Origin: Pseudomonas sp. PH1b
GTDB lineage: Bacteria; Pseudomonadota; Gammaproteobacteria; Pseudomonadales; Pseudomonadaceae
Length of the DNA: 64,000 nucleotides
Assembly (NCBI RefSeq): GCF_000633395.1
Contig: NZ_AYMU01000001.1
Location: 62,001 to 126,000 of the forward strand
Direction: 5' to 3'
The notes under the pieces were generated by a model, which made no database searches, was not told where the DNA came from, and worked only from the letters and a program-made list of their open reading frames with translations. Below are positions 40,351-47,979 of this stretch, piece by piece (position 1 is the stretch's first letter; each line of letters starts with the position of its first letter). Both the position numbers and the translations under genes were made by a program.

Positions 40351-40417
40351 GGGGTTCTGTTGGCGGTGGGGCAGGAGGGGATTCTAAGCGATTTCATGCT
40401 CGACCGCTGCGCCGGGT

Positions 40418-40446
40418 GCGGGAGTGACCGGGCCGGCCACTCCCGC
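40418..40446 (-). terminator. GC-rich hairpin just after opmQ
   Basis: A 9-bp perfect stem (40418-40426 with 40438-40446) starts four bases after the opmQ stop on the minus strand. No T-run follows, so it may stabilise the mRNA end or only partly terminate. Confidence 0.45.
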
Positions 40447-40450
40447 CGTG

Positions 40451-41842
40451 TCAGTGGCTCCAGCCGCCCCCCAGGGCCTTGTACAGGGCAATGCTCGACT
40501 GCAGGCGCGACAGCCGCAGTTGCACGTTCTGGTCCTGGGCGGTGTACAGGGTGCGCTGGGTTTCCAGGACGGTCAGCAGGTCTTCGGCGCCGGCCTGATA
40601 GCGGCTCTGGGCGATTTCGAAGGCACGCTGCGCCTGGTTCAGCTCTTCGCCCTGCCACTGGCGCTGCTGGTCCAGGCCGCGAATGCTGTTGAGGGCTTTC
40701 TCGACATCGGCAAAACCATTGATGATCGTCCCGCGATAAGTCTCCAGCAGCTCTTGCTGGCGCGCCGTGGCCCTGTCCCGTTCAGCCCCTAGACGTCCGT
40801 TGTTGAAGATCGGCGCCACCAGGCCGGAGGCGAGGTTGTAGAAGGGGTTGCGCAAGACGTCGCCCAGCTTGTCGGCGCCCGAGCCCAGGTTGGCGGTCAG
40901 GGTCAGGGTCGGCAGCATCGCCGCTCGCGCCACTTTGACGTCAGCTTGTGCTGCGGCCAGCCGGGCCTCGGCGCCAGCGATATCGGGGCGCCGGGCCAGC
41001 AGCTCGCTGGGTACCCCGGCATCGATGGTCGGCCAGTTCAATTGGGCAAAGGGCTGGTTGCTCAGGGTCAGGCTTTGCACTGGCCGGCCGAGCAGGGTGG
41101 CCAGGGTGATCTGTGCCTCTTCGGCCTGCTGTTGCACCAGCGGCACCTGGCGCTGCTGAGCGGCCACCAGGCTTTTCTGCTGGGCCAGTTCCAGGGCGGT
41201 GGCCGAGCCGGAGTCGTAGCGGGTCTGCACCAGTTGCAGCACGTTCTGTGCATTGGCCAGGTTGAGTTCGGCGATACGCAACTGTTCACGCAGGGACAGG
41301 ACCTGGGCATAGCTGTTGGCCACGCCGCTGAGCAGGGTCAGCTCAACGGTGGCCTGGTCGAACTCGCTGGCCTGGACGCCTAGCAGGGCGCTGTCGTAGG
41401 CAGCGTGGCGGCCGCCCCAGAAGTCGACTTCATAGGTGGCGCTCAGGCCTGCGTCGAACGAGTTTGTGACCTTGCTGTTGCTGCTGGAATCGAGCTGGCT
41501 GGAGTTGTTGCCGCGCAACTGTTTTCTGCGGCTGGCGTTGAAGGTGCCATTGACGTTGGGCAGCAGCGGCGCCCCGGCCACGATGGCGCTGGCCTGGGCC
41601 TGGCGGACCCGGGCCATGGCGGCGGCCAGATCGTGGCTGCCGGCCCGGGCTTCGGCAATCAGTTGGTCCAGCTCCGGGCTGCCGAAACGGGTCCACCAGC
41701 GCAGGTCCTGCTGCCGGGTGCCTTGGCTGGCGGGAGAGTGCCAGGCCGCCGGTGCTTGCAGGCCACTTTTCGGGCGTGGCGCAGGGCTGCTGCAGGCTGC
41801 CAGCAAGACGCTGGCGGCCAGGAGGGTCAGGTGCACTTTCAT
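40451..41842 (-). CDS. opmQ: Outer-membrane efflux lipoprotein OpmQ
   Basis: TolC/OprM-type outer-membrane channel of 463 residues, with a lipoprotein signal (LLAASVLLAACSS, lipid-bearing Cys17) and the paired repeats of the family (the YDSGSATALELAQQ and YQAGAEDLLTVLETQRTLY heptads). With PvdR and PvdT it exports new and recycled pyoverdine. The frame allows a GTG start at 41857 that would overlap pvdT; the ATG at 41842, seven bases after the pvdT stop, starts the lipoprotein signal cleanly. Third gene of pvdR-pvdT-opmQ. Confidence 0.94.
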   Translation of the reverse strand: MKVHLTLLAASVLLAACSSPAPRPKSGLQAPAAWHSPASQGTRQQDLRWWTRFGSPELDQLIAEARAGSHDLAAAMARVRQAQASAIVAGAPLLPNVNGTFNASRRKQLRGNNSSQLDSSSNSKVTNSFDAGLSATYEVDFWGGRHAAYDSALLGVQASEFDQATVELTLLSGVANSYAQVLSLREQLRIAELNLANAQNVLQLVQTRYDSGSATALELAQQKSLVAAQQRQVPLVQQQAEEAQITLATLLGRPVQSLTLSNQPFAQLNWPTIDAGVPSELLARRPDIAGAEARLAAAQADVKVARAAMLPTLTLTANLGSGADKLGDVLRNPFYNLASGLVAPIFNNGRLGAERDRATARQQELLETYRGTIINGFADVEKALNSIRGLDQQRQWQGEELNQAQRAFEIAQSRYQAGAEDLLTVLETQRTLYTAQDQNVQLRLSRLQSSIALYKALGGGWSH

Positions 41843-41849
41843 AGATCGA

Positions 41850-43823
41850 TCATTCACTGGTAAGGGCCGTGACCGGGTCGAGCCGGGCAGCTTTGCGGGC
41901 CGGCATGAAGCCGAAGATGACGCCGGTGACCAGGGCGCAGCCGAAGGCGCCGAGCACTGCCGCCAGGGAGAAGGCCACCGCCACTTCGCTGAGGATCAGG
42001 ATGCCGCCGATGATCAGGGCCACGCCGATGCCAGCCAGGCCGCCAACCACCGAAAGCATCACTGCTTCGGTGAGGAACTGACGCAGGATGTCACGCTGGC
42101 GGGCGCCGGTAGCCATGCGGATACCGATTTCCCGGGTCCGCTCGCGCACGGTCATGAGCATGATGTTCATGACCCCGATGCCACCTACCAGCAGTGAGAT
42201 CGCGGCGATGGCGCCGAGCATCAGCGACAGGGTGTTCTGGGTGCGAGCCTCGGCCTGGATCATCGCGGCGTTGTTGGTCAGTTCGAAATCGCGCTTGCCG
42301 CCGTGCATGCGCAGCATCAGCTCATCAATCTCCTGTTCGGTCTGCTTGACCCGGCTGGCATCGGCGGCGGCGATCGCCACGTACTGCGGGTTGTGGTCGC
42401 CGAACAGGCGGATGCTGGCGGCGGAGTAGGGCACGGCGATGCGGTCGTCACTGTCGCTGTCGCCGGAACTGGCGCCTTTTTCCGAGAGCACGCCGACCAC
42501 CTGGAATGGCACGTTTTCGATGAGGATGTACTGGCCGATGGGGTCGGCCACGTCCTTGAGGAGCTTTTCCCGGACCTTGTGGCCGATCACCGCCACTGCT
42601 GCTGCCGTGCGTTCGTCGGCTTCGCTGAAATAGCTGCCCTGGGCCACGGGCCAGTTGAAGATCTCCGGGAAGTTGGTGTCGTTGCCGCCCACGTAGCTCA
42701 TGTAGTCGGCGTTGCCGAAACGCACCCCGGCCTTGGCGCCGTTGACCGCCATGATGCGTTTCACCTGGGGCAGGTTGGCCAGGGCGGCGACGTCGTCGAG
42801 GGTGACAATGCCTTCTGGGGTGCGCGGGTTGGGTGAATAGCCGCTCAGGTAAATGATGTTCGAACCAAACGCCCCCATCTGCGCCATCACCTGGCGCTTG
42901 CTGCCTTCGCCCACTGCCAGCATTACCACCACCGAGGCCACGCCGATGACGATGCCCAGGAGGGTCAGGGCGGTGCGGAAACGGTTGATCCACATCACCC
43001 GCCAGGCGGCCTGGATCGCTTCCAGCAACTCGCCTTTCCAGGCCCCGGTGGCTTCGCTGCCGTCGGCCAGGCGCTGGCGCAAGTCCACGGCTTGCAGGGC
43101 GCCGGCATTGGCACTCAGTTGCACCGAGGGATCACTGTCGGCGGTGTCGCTGATGATCTCGCCGTCGCGGATCTCGATGATGCGCTTGGCGCGGGCCGCG
43201 ACTTCTCGGTCGTGGGTGATGAGGATCACCACGTGGCCCTGGCTGGCCAGTTCGTCCAGCAGGGCCATGACTTCGGCGCCGCTGTGGCTGTCCAGGGCGC
43301 CGGTGGGTTCGTCGGCGAGGATGATATGGCCGCCGTTCATCAGGGCGCGGGCAATGGACACCCGCTGCTGCTGACCGCCGGACAGTTGATGCGGGCGGTT
43401 GCCGCTGCGGCTGGCCAGGCCCAGGCGGTCCAGCAGGGCGGCGGCGCGGGCGTGGCGTTCGGCGGCCGGGGTGCCGGCGTAGATGGCCGGCATTTCGACG
43501 TTTTCCTGGGCCGAGCCGGAAGGGATCAGGTGGTAGCCCTGGAACACGAAGCCGAAGGCCTCGCGGCGCAGCCAGGCCAACTCGTCGCTGTCCAGGTGGG
43601 CGACGTTCTCCCCGGCGAACAGGTACTCGCCCGAAGTGGGGCGGTCGAGGCAGCCGAGGATGTTCATCAGGGTCGACTTGCCGGACCCCGAGGCGCCGAC
43701 GATGGCGACGAATTCCCCGGCATGGATCGACAGGTCGATGCCCCGCAGGACGTCGACTTGCGGGGTGTCGCCACCGCCATAGGATTTGCGGATGTTCCTG
43801 AGGTCGATCAGCGGAGTCTGCAT
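41850..43823 (-). CDS. pvdT: MacB-type ABC efflux pump PvdT
   Basis: Inner-membrane pump of 657 residues. The ATPase is N-terminal (Walker [10 protein letters not shown] near residue 41, signature LSGGQQQR, Walker [12 protein letters not shown]). Then come one membrane segment, a periplasmic domain (about 300-520) and three C-terminal membrane segments of the FtsX type. It powers the PvdR-PvdT-OpmQ tripartite efflux of pyoverdine. Its ATG directly follows the pvdR stop (TGA-ATG), so translation is coupled. Confidence 0.95.
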   Translation of the reverse strand: MQTPLIDLRNIRKSYGGGDTPQVDVLRGIDLSIHAGEFVAIVGASGSGKSTLMNILGCLDRPTSGEYLFAGENVAHLDSDELAWLRREAFGFVFQGYHLIPSGSAQENVEMPAIYAGTPAAERHARAAALLDRLGLASRSGNRPHQLSGGQQQRVSIARALMNGGHIILADEPTGALDSHSGAEVMALLDELASQGHVVILITHDREVAARAKRIIEIRDGEIISDTADSDPSVQLSANAGALQAVDLRQRLADGSEATGAWKGELLEAIQAAWRVMWINRFRTALTLLGIVIGVASVVVMLAVGEGSKRQVMAQMGAFGSNIIYLSGYSPNPRTPEGIVTLDDVAALANLPQVKRIMAVNGAKAGVRFGNADYMSYVGGNDTNFPEIFNWPVAQGSYFSEADERTAAAVAVIGHKVREKLLKDVADPIGQYILIENVPFQVVGVLSEKGASSGDSDSDDRIAVPYSAASIRLFGDHNPQYVAIAAADASRVKQTEQEIDELMLRMHGGKRDFELTNNAAMIQAEARTQNTLSLMLGAIAAISLLVGGIGVMNIMLMTVRERTREIGIRMATGARQRDILRQFLTEAVMLSVVGGLAGIGVALIIGGILILSEVAVAFSLAAVLGAFGCALVTGVIFGFMPARKAARLDPVTALTSE

Positions 43824-44996
43824 TCAGCCCCCGCTGCTGTTGGCGGGGCCGATCAGCAAGTGATCGCCTTCGTTCAACCCGTCCATTACCTGGATGCGCA
43901 GGCGGTCGCTGATGCCGACCCGCACTTCGCGCTCATCGATCGAGCCGTTCTTGGCCACTACCCGGGCGGTCTGCCGATCCGGTGCACTGCTGCCTTGCAG
44001 GGCGGCGATGGGCGCGGTGAGAACGTTCTTCGCCTGGCTGGCGACGAAGAACACCTGGGTGGTCATTTCCGCCATCAGGGCGTTGTCGGCATTGTCCACA
44101 TCCAGCAGCACGGTGTAGAGCACCACTCGGCCGCTGCCGCTCTTGCTGGTGCTGGCGGGGCTGCCGCCACCCTGGCTGGTTTCATTGAGGGGCTTGGGCG
44201 GGATCGGCAGGATCTGGCGCACGGTACTGGTCCAGCGCCGGTTGCCGCCGCTCAGGGTGGTGAAGTAGGCGGTCATGCCGGGCTTGACGTGACCGATGTC
44301 GGCTTCCGAGACCTCGGCCCACACGGTCATCGGCGACAGTTTGGCGATCCGCAGGATCAGCGGGGTCTGCTGCTGGGCATTGAGGGTCTGGCCTTCGCGG
44401 GCGTCGACGGCCACTACGGTGCCGCTCATCGGCGCGTAGATGCGGGTGTAGCCCAGCTCCGCCTGGTCGCTGCGCAGGCTGGCCTGGGCCTGGCGGATCT
44501 GCGCCTTGTACATGTCGATCCGCGCCTGGGTGGCCTTGAGTTCCGCCTGGGCGGTCTGCACGTCTTCCTCGCGGGTGGCGCCGCCGGCGGCAAGGTTCTG
44601 CTGGCGCTGGTATTTCTGCCGGGCCAACTGGTTCTGCGCGTACTGCTCCTGCAACTGGGCCTGCAGGTTCTCGATGGAGAAGCGGCTGGCGTCGAGCTTC
44701 GCCTGCTGGGTGGCGGGGTCGATCTCCACCAGCAACTGGCCTTCCTTTACGGTGTCGCCGGCTTCCACATGGATCTTGCGGATCTGCCCGGACGCCTGGG
44801 CGCCGACATCCACATAACGCCGCGGTTGCAAGGTGCCCAGGGCCGTGACGCTGCTCTCTATATCGCCCCGGCTGACCTGCACCGTGGCGAATTGATCGCG
44901 ACCGGCGGGGATGAATTTCCAGGCCGTGATGGCCACAACAGGGATCAGACATAAGGCGCCAAGCAGGGCGCGTCGGGTTGTTCGAGGACGTTTCAT
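43824..44996 (-). CDS. pvdR: Periplasmic adaptor PvdR (MacA-type)
   Basis: Membrane-fusion protein of 390 residues with an N-terminal anchor (RALLGALCLIPVVAITAW), a lipoyl-like hairpin (ASGQIRKIHVEAGDTVKEGQ), a long coiled coil (about 105-185, with IENLQAQLQEQYAQNQLARQ) and a second lipoyl half (GYTRIYAPMSGTVVAVDARE). It links PvdT to OpmQ. The open frame extends to 45083, but the ATG at 44996 starts the anchor and gives the usual length near 390. An exact PvdS box is 109 bp upstream on this strand. Confidence 0.94.
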   Translation of the reverse strand: MKRPRTTRRALLGALCLIPVVAITAWKFIPAGRDQFATVQVSRGDIESSVTALGTLQPRRYVDVGAQASGQIRKIHVEAGDTVKEGQLLVEIDPATQQAKLDASRFSIENLQAQLQEQYAQNQLARQKYQRQQNLAAGGATREEDVQTAQAELKATQARIDMYKAQIRQAQASLRSDQAELGYTRIYAPMSGTVVAVDAREGQTLNAQQQTPLILRIAKLSPMTVWAEVSEADIGHVKPGMTAYFTTLSGGNRRWTSTVRQILPIPPKPLNETSQGGGSPASTSKSGSGRVVLYTVLLDVDNADNALMAEMTTQVFFVASQAKNVLTAPIAALQGSSAPDRQTARVVAKNGSIDEREVRVGISDRLRIQVMDGLNEGDHLLIGPANSSGG

Positions 44997-45104
44997 GCAG
45001 GGTTCCGGCCAGGAGATATCGGCCCGTCGCTGCAGCCGGCGCGCGCAAGGCGACGAGGCATGGAGCTGCCGCAGGAACGGCATAGACGGGGAGCTGTCAG
45101 GTAA

Positions 45105-45128
45105 ACGAGATGCCGCAGGGTGAATTTA
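45105..45128 (-). promoter_or_regulatory. PvdS iron-starvation box for pvdR-pvdT-opmQ
   Basis: On the minus strand TAAAT and CGT are separated by exactly 16 bases, 109 bp upstream of the chosen pvdR start. The 327-bp gap between pvdR and fpvI holds this box and a Fur-like site but no gene. Confidence 0.85.
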
Positions 45129-45206
45129 ACGGTCGACACATGGCGTAACAGCTGTCGCAAGACTGAAAATAAACCCACCGCGACACTGCGGTACTTTAAA
45201 TCTATA

Positions 45207-45221
45207 TGAGAATTACTATAA
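45207..45221 (+). promoter_or_regulatory. Fur-box-like site upstream of fpvI
   Basis: TGAGAATTACTATAA matches the 7-1-7 Fur pattern TGATAAT-N-ATTATCA at 11 of 14 positions, in a locally A+T-rich stretch about 100 bp before the fpvI ATG. It shares TGAGAATTA with the site upstream of fpvA. Confidence 0.5.
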
Positions 45222-45323
45222 ATTACGCCACTTCTAAACTGCCATCATTGATTTACCGGGCCCAACCGGCAGCCGTCGGTCTTGCTCAAGGACAGAATCG
45301 CCTCCCTTCGGCGATCGGGAGCC

Positions 45324-45806
45324 ATGTTGGAAAGTTACTATCGCGAGCTGATGTGCTTCCTCAATGCCAAGCTGGGCAATCGCCAGGTGGCCGAGGACGT
45401 GGTGCACGATGCTTACGTGCGGGTTCTGGAGCGTTCCAGCGACACCCCCATCGAGCAGCCGCGGGCATTTCTCTATCGCACGGCGCTGAACCTGGTGATC
45501 GATGGCCATCGGCGCAATGCCCTGCGCCAGTCCGAGCCCCTCGAGGTGCTGGACAGCGAAGAGCGCTATTTCAATCCCTCGCCGCAAACCAGCCTGGATC
45601 ACCGCCAGCGCCTGGACATGCTGCAGCGGGCCCTGGCGGAGTTGCCACGGTTGTGCCGCGAGAGCTTTTTGCTGCGCAAGCTCGAAGGCCTGTCCCACCC
45701 GCAGATCGCCGAGCAACTGGGGATTTCCCGCAGCCTGGTGGAGAAACACATCGTCAATGCGATGAAGCATTGCCGGGTCCGCCTGCGTCAGTGGGATGGG
45801 CACTGA
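45324..45806 (+). CDS. fpvI: ECF sigma factor FpvI
   Basis: Iron-starvation ECF sigma factor of 160 residues that directs transcription of the receptor gene fpvA. Sigma region 2 is visible as QVAEDVVHDAYVRVLE and PRAFLYRTALNLVIDGHRR. Region 4 is LPRLCRESFLLRKLEGLSHP followed by the helix-turn-helix IAEQLGISRSLVEKHIVNAM. An upstream TTG in frame (45282) is possible, but the ATG at 45324 has GGGAG five bases before it. The gene stands between the divergent pvdR and the co-directional pvdA. Unlike PAO1, no fpvR anti-sigma gene is adjacent. Confidence 0.93.
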   Translation: MLESYYRELMCFLNAKLGNRQVAEDVVHDAYVRVLERSSDTPIEQPRAFLYRTALNLVIDGHRRNALRQSEPLEVLDSEERYFNPSPQTSLDHRQRLDMLQRALAELPRLCRESFLLRKLEGLSHPQIAEQLGISRSLVEKHIVNAMKHCRVRLRQWDGH

Positions 45807-45832
45807 AGCCCTGGTACTGAGACTTATTTAGT

Positions 45833-45856
45833 TAAATTTTTTTTCATTGTCCTCGT
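45833..45856 (+). promoter_or_regulatory. PvdS iron-starvation box for pvdA
   Basis: TAAAT (45833-45837), 16 bases, CGT (45854-45856), 98 bp upstream of the pvdA ATG and just after the fpvI stop. Confidence 0.88.
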
Positions 45857-45954
45857 CCCTACTCAACAGACGACTTGCTGTCCTGCATTGGCCAGTCGGG
45901 TCACCGTGACACTTTTTCCCCGCGTTGAGGCGGCTTATCCAGAGGACACTGGAA

Positions 45955-47292
45955 ATGACACAGGCAATTGCATCGGCCAACGTTCACGATTTGATCGGTA
46001 TCGGTTTCGGCCCCTCGAACCTGGCGCTGGCCATTGCGCTGGAAGAGCGCGGGCAGGAGCACGGTCCACTGGACGCGCTGTTTCTCGACAAACAGGCGGA
46101 TTATCGATGGCACGGCAACACTCTGGTGGCCCAGAGCGAGTTGCAGATTTCCTTCCTCAAGGACCTGGTGACCCTGCGCAATCCCACCAGCCCCTATTCC
46201 TTCGTCAACTATCTCAAGCACCACGGGCGCCTGGTGGATTTCATCAACCTGGGTACCTTCTATCCGTGCCGCATGGAGTTCAACGACTACTTGCGCTGGG
46301 TGGCCGGGCATTTCCAGGAGCACAGCCGTTATGGCGAAGAAGTGCTGAGCATCGAGCCGGTGCTGCACAACCAGCAGGTCGAAGCGTTGCGTGTGACCTC
46401 CCGGGATACCCAGGGCACCGAGTTCGTGCGCACCGCTCGTTCGGTAGTGGTCAGCGCCGGCGGCACGCCACGAGTGCCTGAGACATTCAAGGGGCTGAGG
46501 AACGATCCGCGGGTGTTCCATCATTCCCAGTACCTGGAGCGCATGACCCAGCAGGCATGTGCCAACGGCAAGCCGATGAACATCGCTATCATCGGCGGTG
46601 GGCAAAGTGCGGCGGAGGCCTTCATCGACCTTAACGACAGCTACCCGTCGGTGCAGGCTGACATCATCATGCGTGGCTCGGCTCTCAAGCCAGCCGACGA
46701 CAGCCCTTTCGTCAATGAAGTGTTTTCTCCAGCCTTCACTGACCTGGTGTTCCAGCAGAACGGCGGGGAGCGTGAGCGTCTGGTCAGCGAGTACCAGAAC
46801 ACCAATTACTCGGTGGTGGATATCGACCTGATCGAACGCATCTACGGTATTTTCTACCGACAGAAAGTCTCGGGCATCGCCCGTCACACCTTCCGCACCA
46901 TGACCACCGTGGAAAAGGCCACCGCCACCGACCTGGGGATCGAGCTGATCCTGCGCAACAGCGCCAGCGGCGAGCGCGAAGTACGCCACTACGACGCTGT
47001 GGTCCTGGCCACCGGTTACGAACGCAACCTGCACCGTGAGCTGCTGGCACCGCTGGAAACCTACCTGGGCGACTTTGAGGTTGACCGCAATTATCGCCTG
47101 TTGACTGATGATCGCTGCAAAGCGGGCATCTACCTGCAGGGCTTCAGCCAGGCCAGCCACGGCCTGAGCGATACCCTGCTGTCGGTGCTGCCGATCCGGG
47201 CCGAGGAGATTGCCGCGTCGCTCTACGAACACGGCAAGACTCGCGGCCACAGCCGCTCAGTGCGCGACGTGCTGCTGGCCACTGCCAGTTGA
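45955..47292 (+). CDS. pvdA: L-ornithine N5-oxygenase PvdA
   Basis: Flavin monooxygenase of 445 residues that hydroxylates ornithine at N5 using FAD, NADPH and oxygen, the first step toward the fOHOrn residues of pyoverdine. The FAD motif is GIGFGPSNLALAIALEE near residue 15, the NADPH motif AIIGGGQSAAEAF near 215, and the late VLATGYERN closes the FAD site. The frame is open to 45925, but the ATG at 45955 has AGAGG nine bases upstream and matches the family length. PvdF acts on its product. Confidence 0.96.
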   Translation: MTQAIASANVHDLIGIGFGPSNLALAIALEERGQEHGPLDALFLDKQADYRWHGNTLVAQSELQISFLKDLVTLRNPTSPYSFVNYLKHHGRLVDFINLGTFYPCRMEFNDYLRWVAGHFQEHSRYGEEVLSIEPVLHNQQVEALRVTSRDTQGTEFVRTARSVVVSAGGTPRVPETFKGLRNDPRVFHHSQYLERMTQQACANGKPMNIAIIGGGQSAAEAFIDLNDSYPSVQADIIMRGSALKPADDSPFVNEVFSPAFTDLVFQQNGGERERLVSEYQNTNYSVVDIDLIERIYGIFYRQKVSGIARHTFRTMTTVEKATATDLGIELILRNSASGEREVRHYDAVVLATGYERNLHRELLAPLETYLGDFEVDRNYRLLTDDRCKAGIYLQGFSQASHGLSDTLLSVLPIRAEEIAASLYEHGKTRGHSRSVRDVLLATAS

Positions 47293-47296
47293 TCAC

Positions 47297-47330
47297 CCGC
47301 CGCTGCCGCAGACGCCTGCGGCAGCGGCGG
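47297..47330 (+). terminator. 15-bp GC hairpin after pvdA
   Basis: A perfect 15-bp stem (47297-47311 with 47316-47330) and a 4-nt loop, beginning four bases after the pvdA stop, with no T-run. Probably part of the pvdA 3' end together with the hairpin at 47369. Confidence 0.6.
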
Positions 47331-47368
47331 CCAATGCCATGAAAGTGTCATGTTCTAGCCCCTTCCTG

Positions 47369-47412
47369 AACCTTGGCTGAAGAACTTTTCAATTCCCCAG
47401 GCCAAGGTTTTT
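47369..47412 (+). terminator. Intrinsic terminator-like hairpin upstream of mgtA
   Basis: AACCTTGGC (47369-47377) pairs with GCCAAGGTT (47401-47409) across a 23-nt loop, and the right arm runs into five T's. It may end pvdA transcription, or act as an attenuator if the mgtA promoter lies further upstream. Confidence 0.55.
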
Positions 47413-47979
47413 CCCCGGTTTACTCTGCAAATAGTGCGGCGTAAGCTGCGCCCGTTTTCAATCAGTGGAGGCCCGTTGTGGGTACTTGTTCGAGTGACAG
47501 GAGTCAGCCGGTTCTCATGACCGGCGCCGTCCCGGCAAGATAACGCGCAGCCTTTTCCTGCCGTTGTCTCGCCGACCAGCGAGATGCGGCATCCCGATCG
47601 CGGGCCTGGGTGGCTCGCCTTCCGACGTCACTTCTCTTGACTCTGATTTCTGCCCGATCCGGCCCTTGTGGCGCATCGTGGCGGCTCCGACGCGCCGGTC
47701 CCTGGGACCGGCGGGCCTGGCCTGCGTGAGGGTTCATGACCTTCACGCGACGTCCGGCCGTACCTGCCTGCGGGATTGCCAACGCCGTCCGTCCGGGGAA
47801 CAGCCATGGGATACATCAGCCAGCGTCACCATCGCCCACAACACCGTCCCTCACTGACGGTGCGATTGCTTCGGGCGCAAGCCCTGCACGCTCCTGCTGT
47901 ACAACTACCCTGACTGTTTCGTTTCAACACGCTCGCCCCATGTGCCATGGCACAGGCCGGTTGTGTAGGAGTCATCACC
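47413..47979 (+). other. Long untranslated leader or promoter region of mgtA
   Basis: About 570 bp without a supported full-length gene. It holds a 10-bp self-complementary hairpin at 47693-47713, a possible 8-codon mini-ORF at 47517-47543, a 35-codon mini-ORF at 47806-47913, and a 14-bp perfect palindrome TGTGCCATGGCACA at 47941-47954 just before the mgtA ribosome binding site. Mg2+ transporter leaders in enterobacteria are RNA-regulated; whether this one is remains an inference. Confidence 0.4.
47806..47913 (+). CDS. Possible leader peptide upstream of mgtA
   Basis: A 35-codon frame starting MGYISQRHHRPQHRPS and ending HAPAVQLP, with GGGGAA seven bases before its ATG, ends 66 bp before mgtA. 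It has four prolines, five histidines and five arginines and no membrane segment. Salmonella mgtA is controlled by a short proline-rich leader peptide, MgtL, and this frame sits in the comparable place. There is no sequence similarity I can claim, and a chance ORF is quite possible at this G+C. Confidence 0.25.
   Translation: MGYISQRHHRPQHRPSLTVRLLRAQALHAPAVQLP

Noticed and set aside
47366-47382. PhoP-type direct repeat CTGAAC-N5-CTGAAG upstream of mgtA
   Set aside because: The spacing is attractive, but the repeat overlaps the left arm of a terminator-like hairpin and no matching -10 lies at the right distance.
47413-47979. M-box magnesium riboswitch
   Set aside because: I cannot recognise the conserved core of that class, which is found mainly in Gram-positive bacteria.
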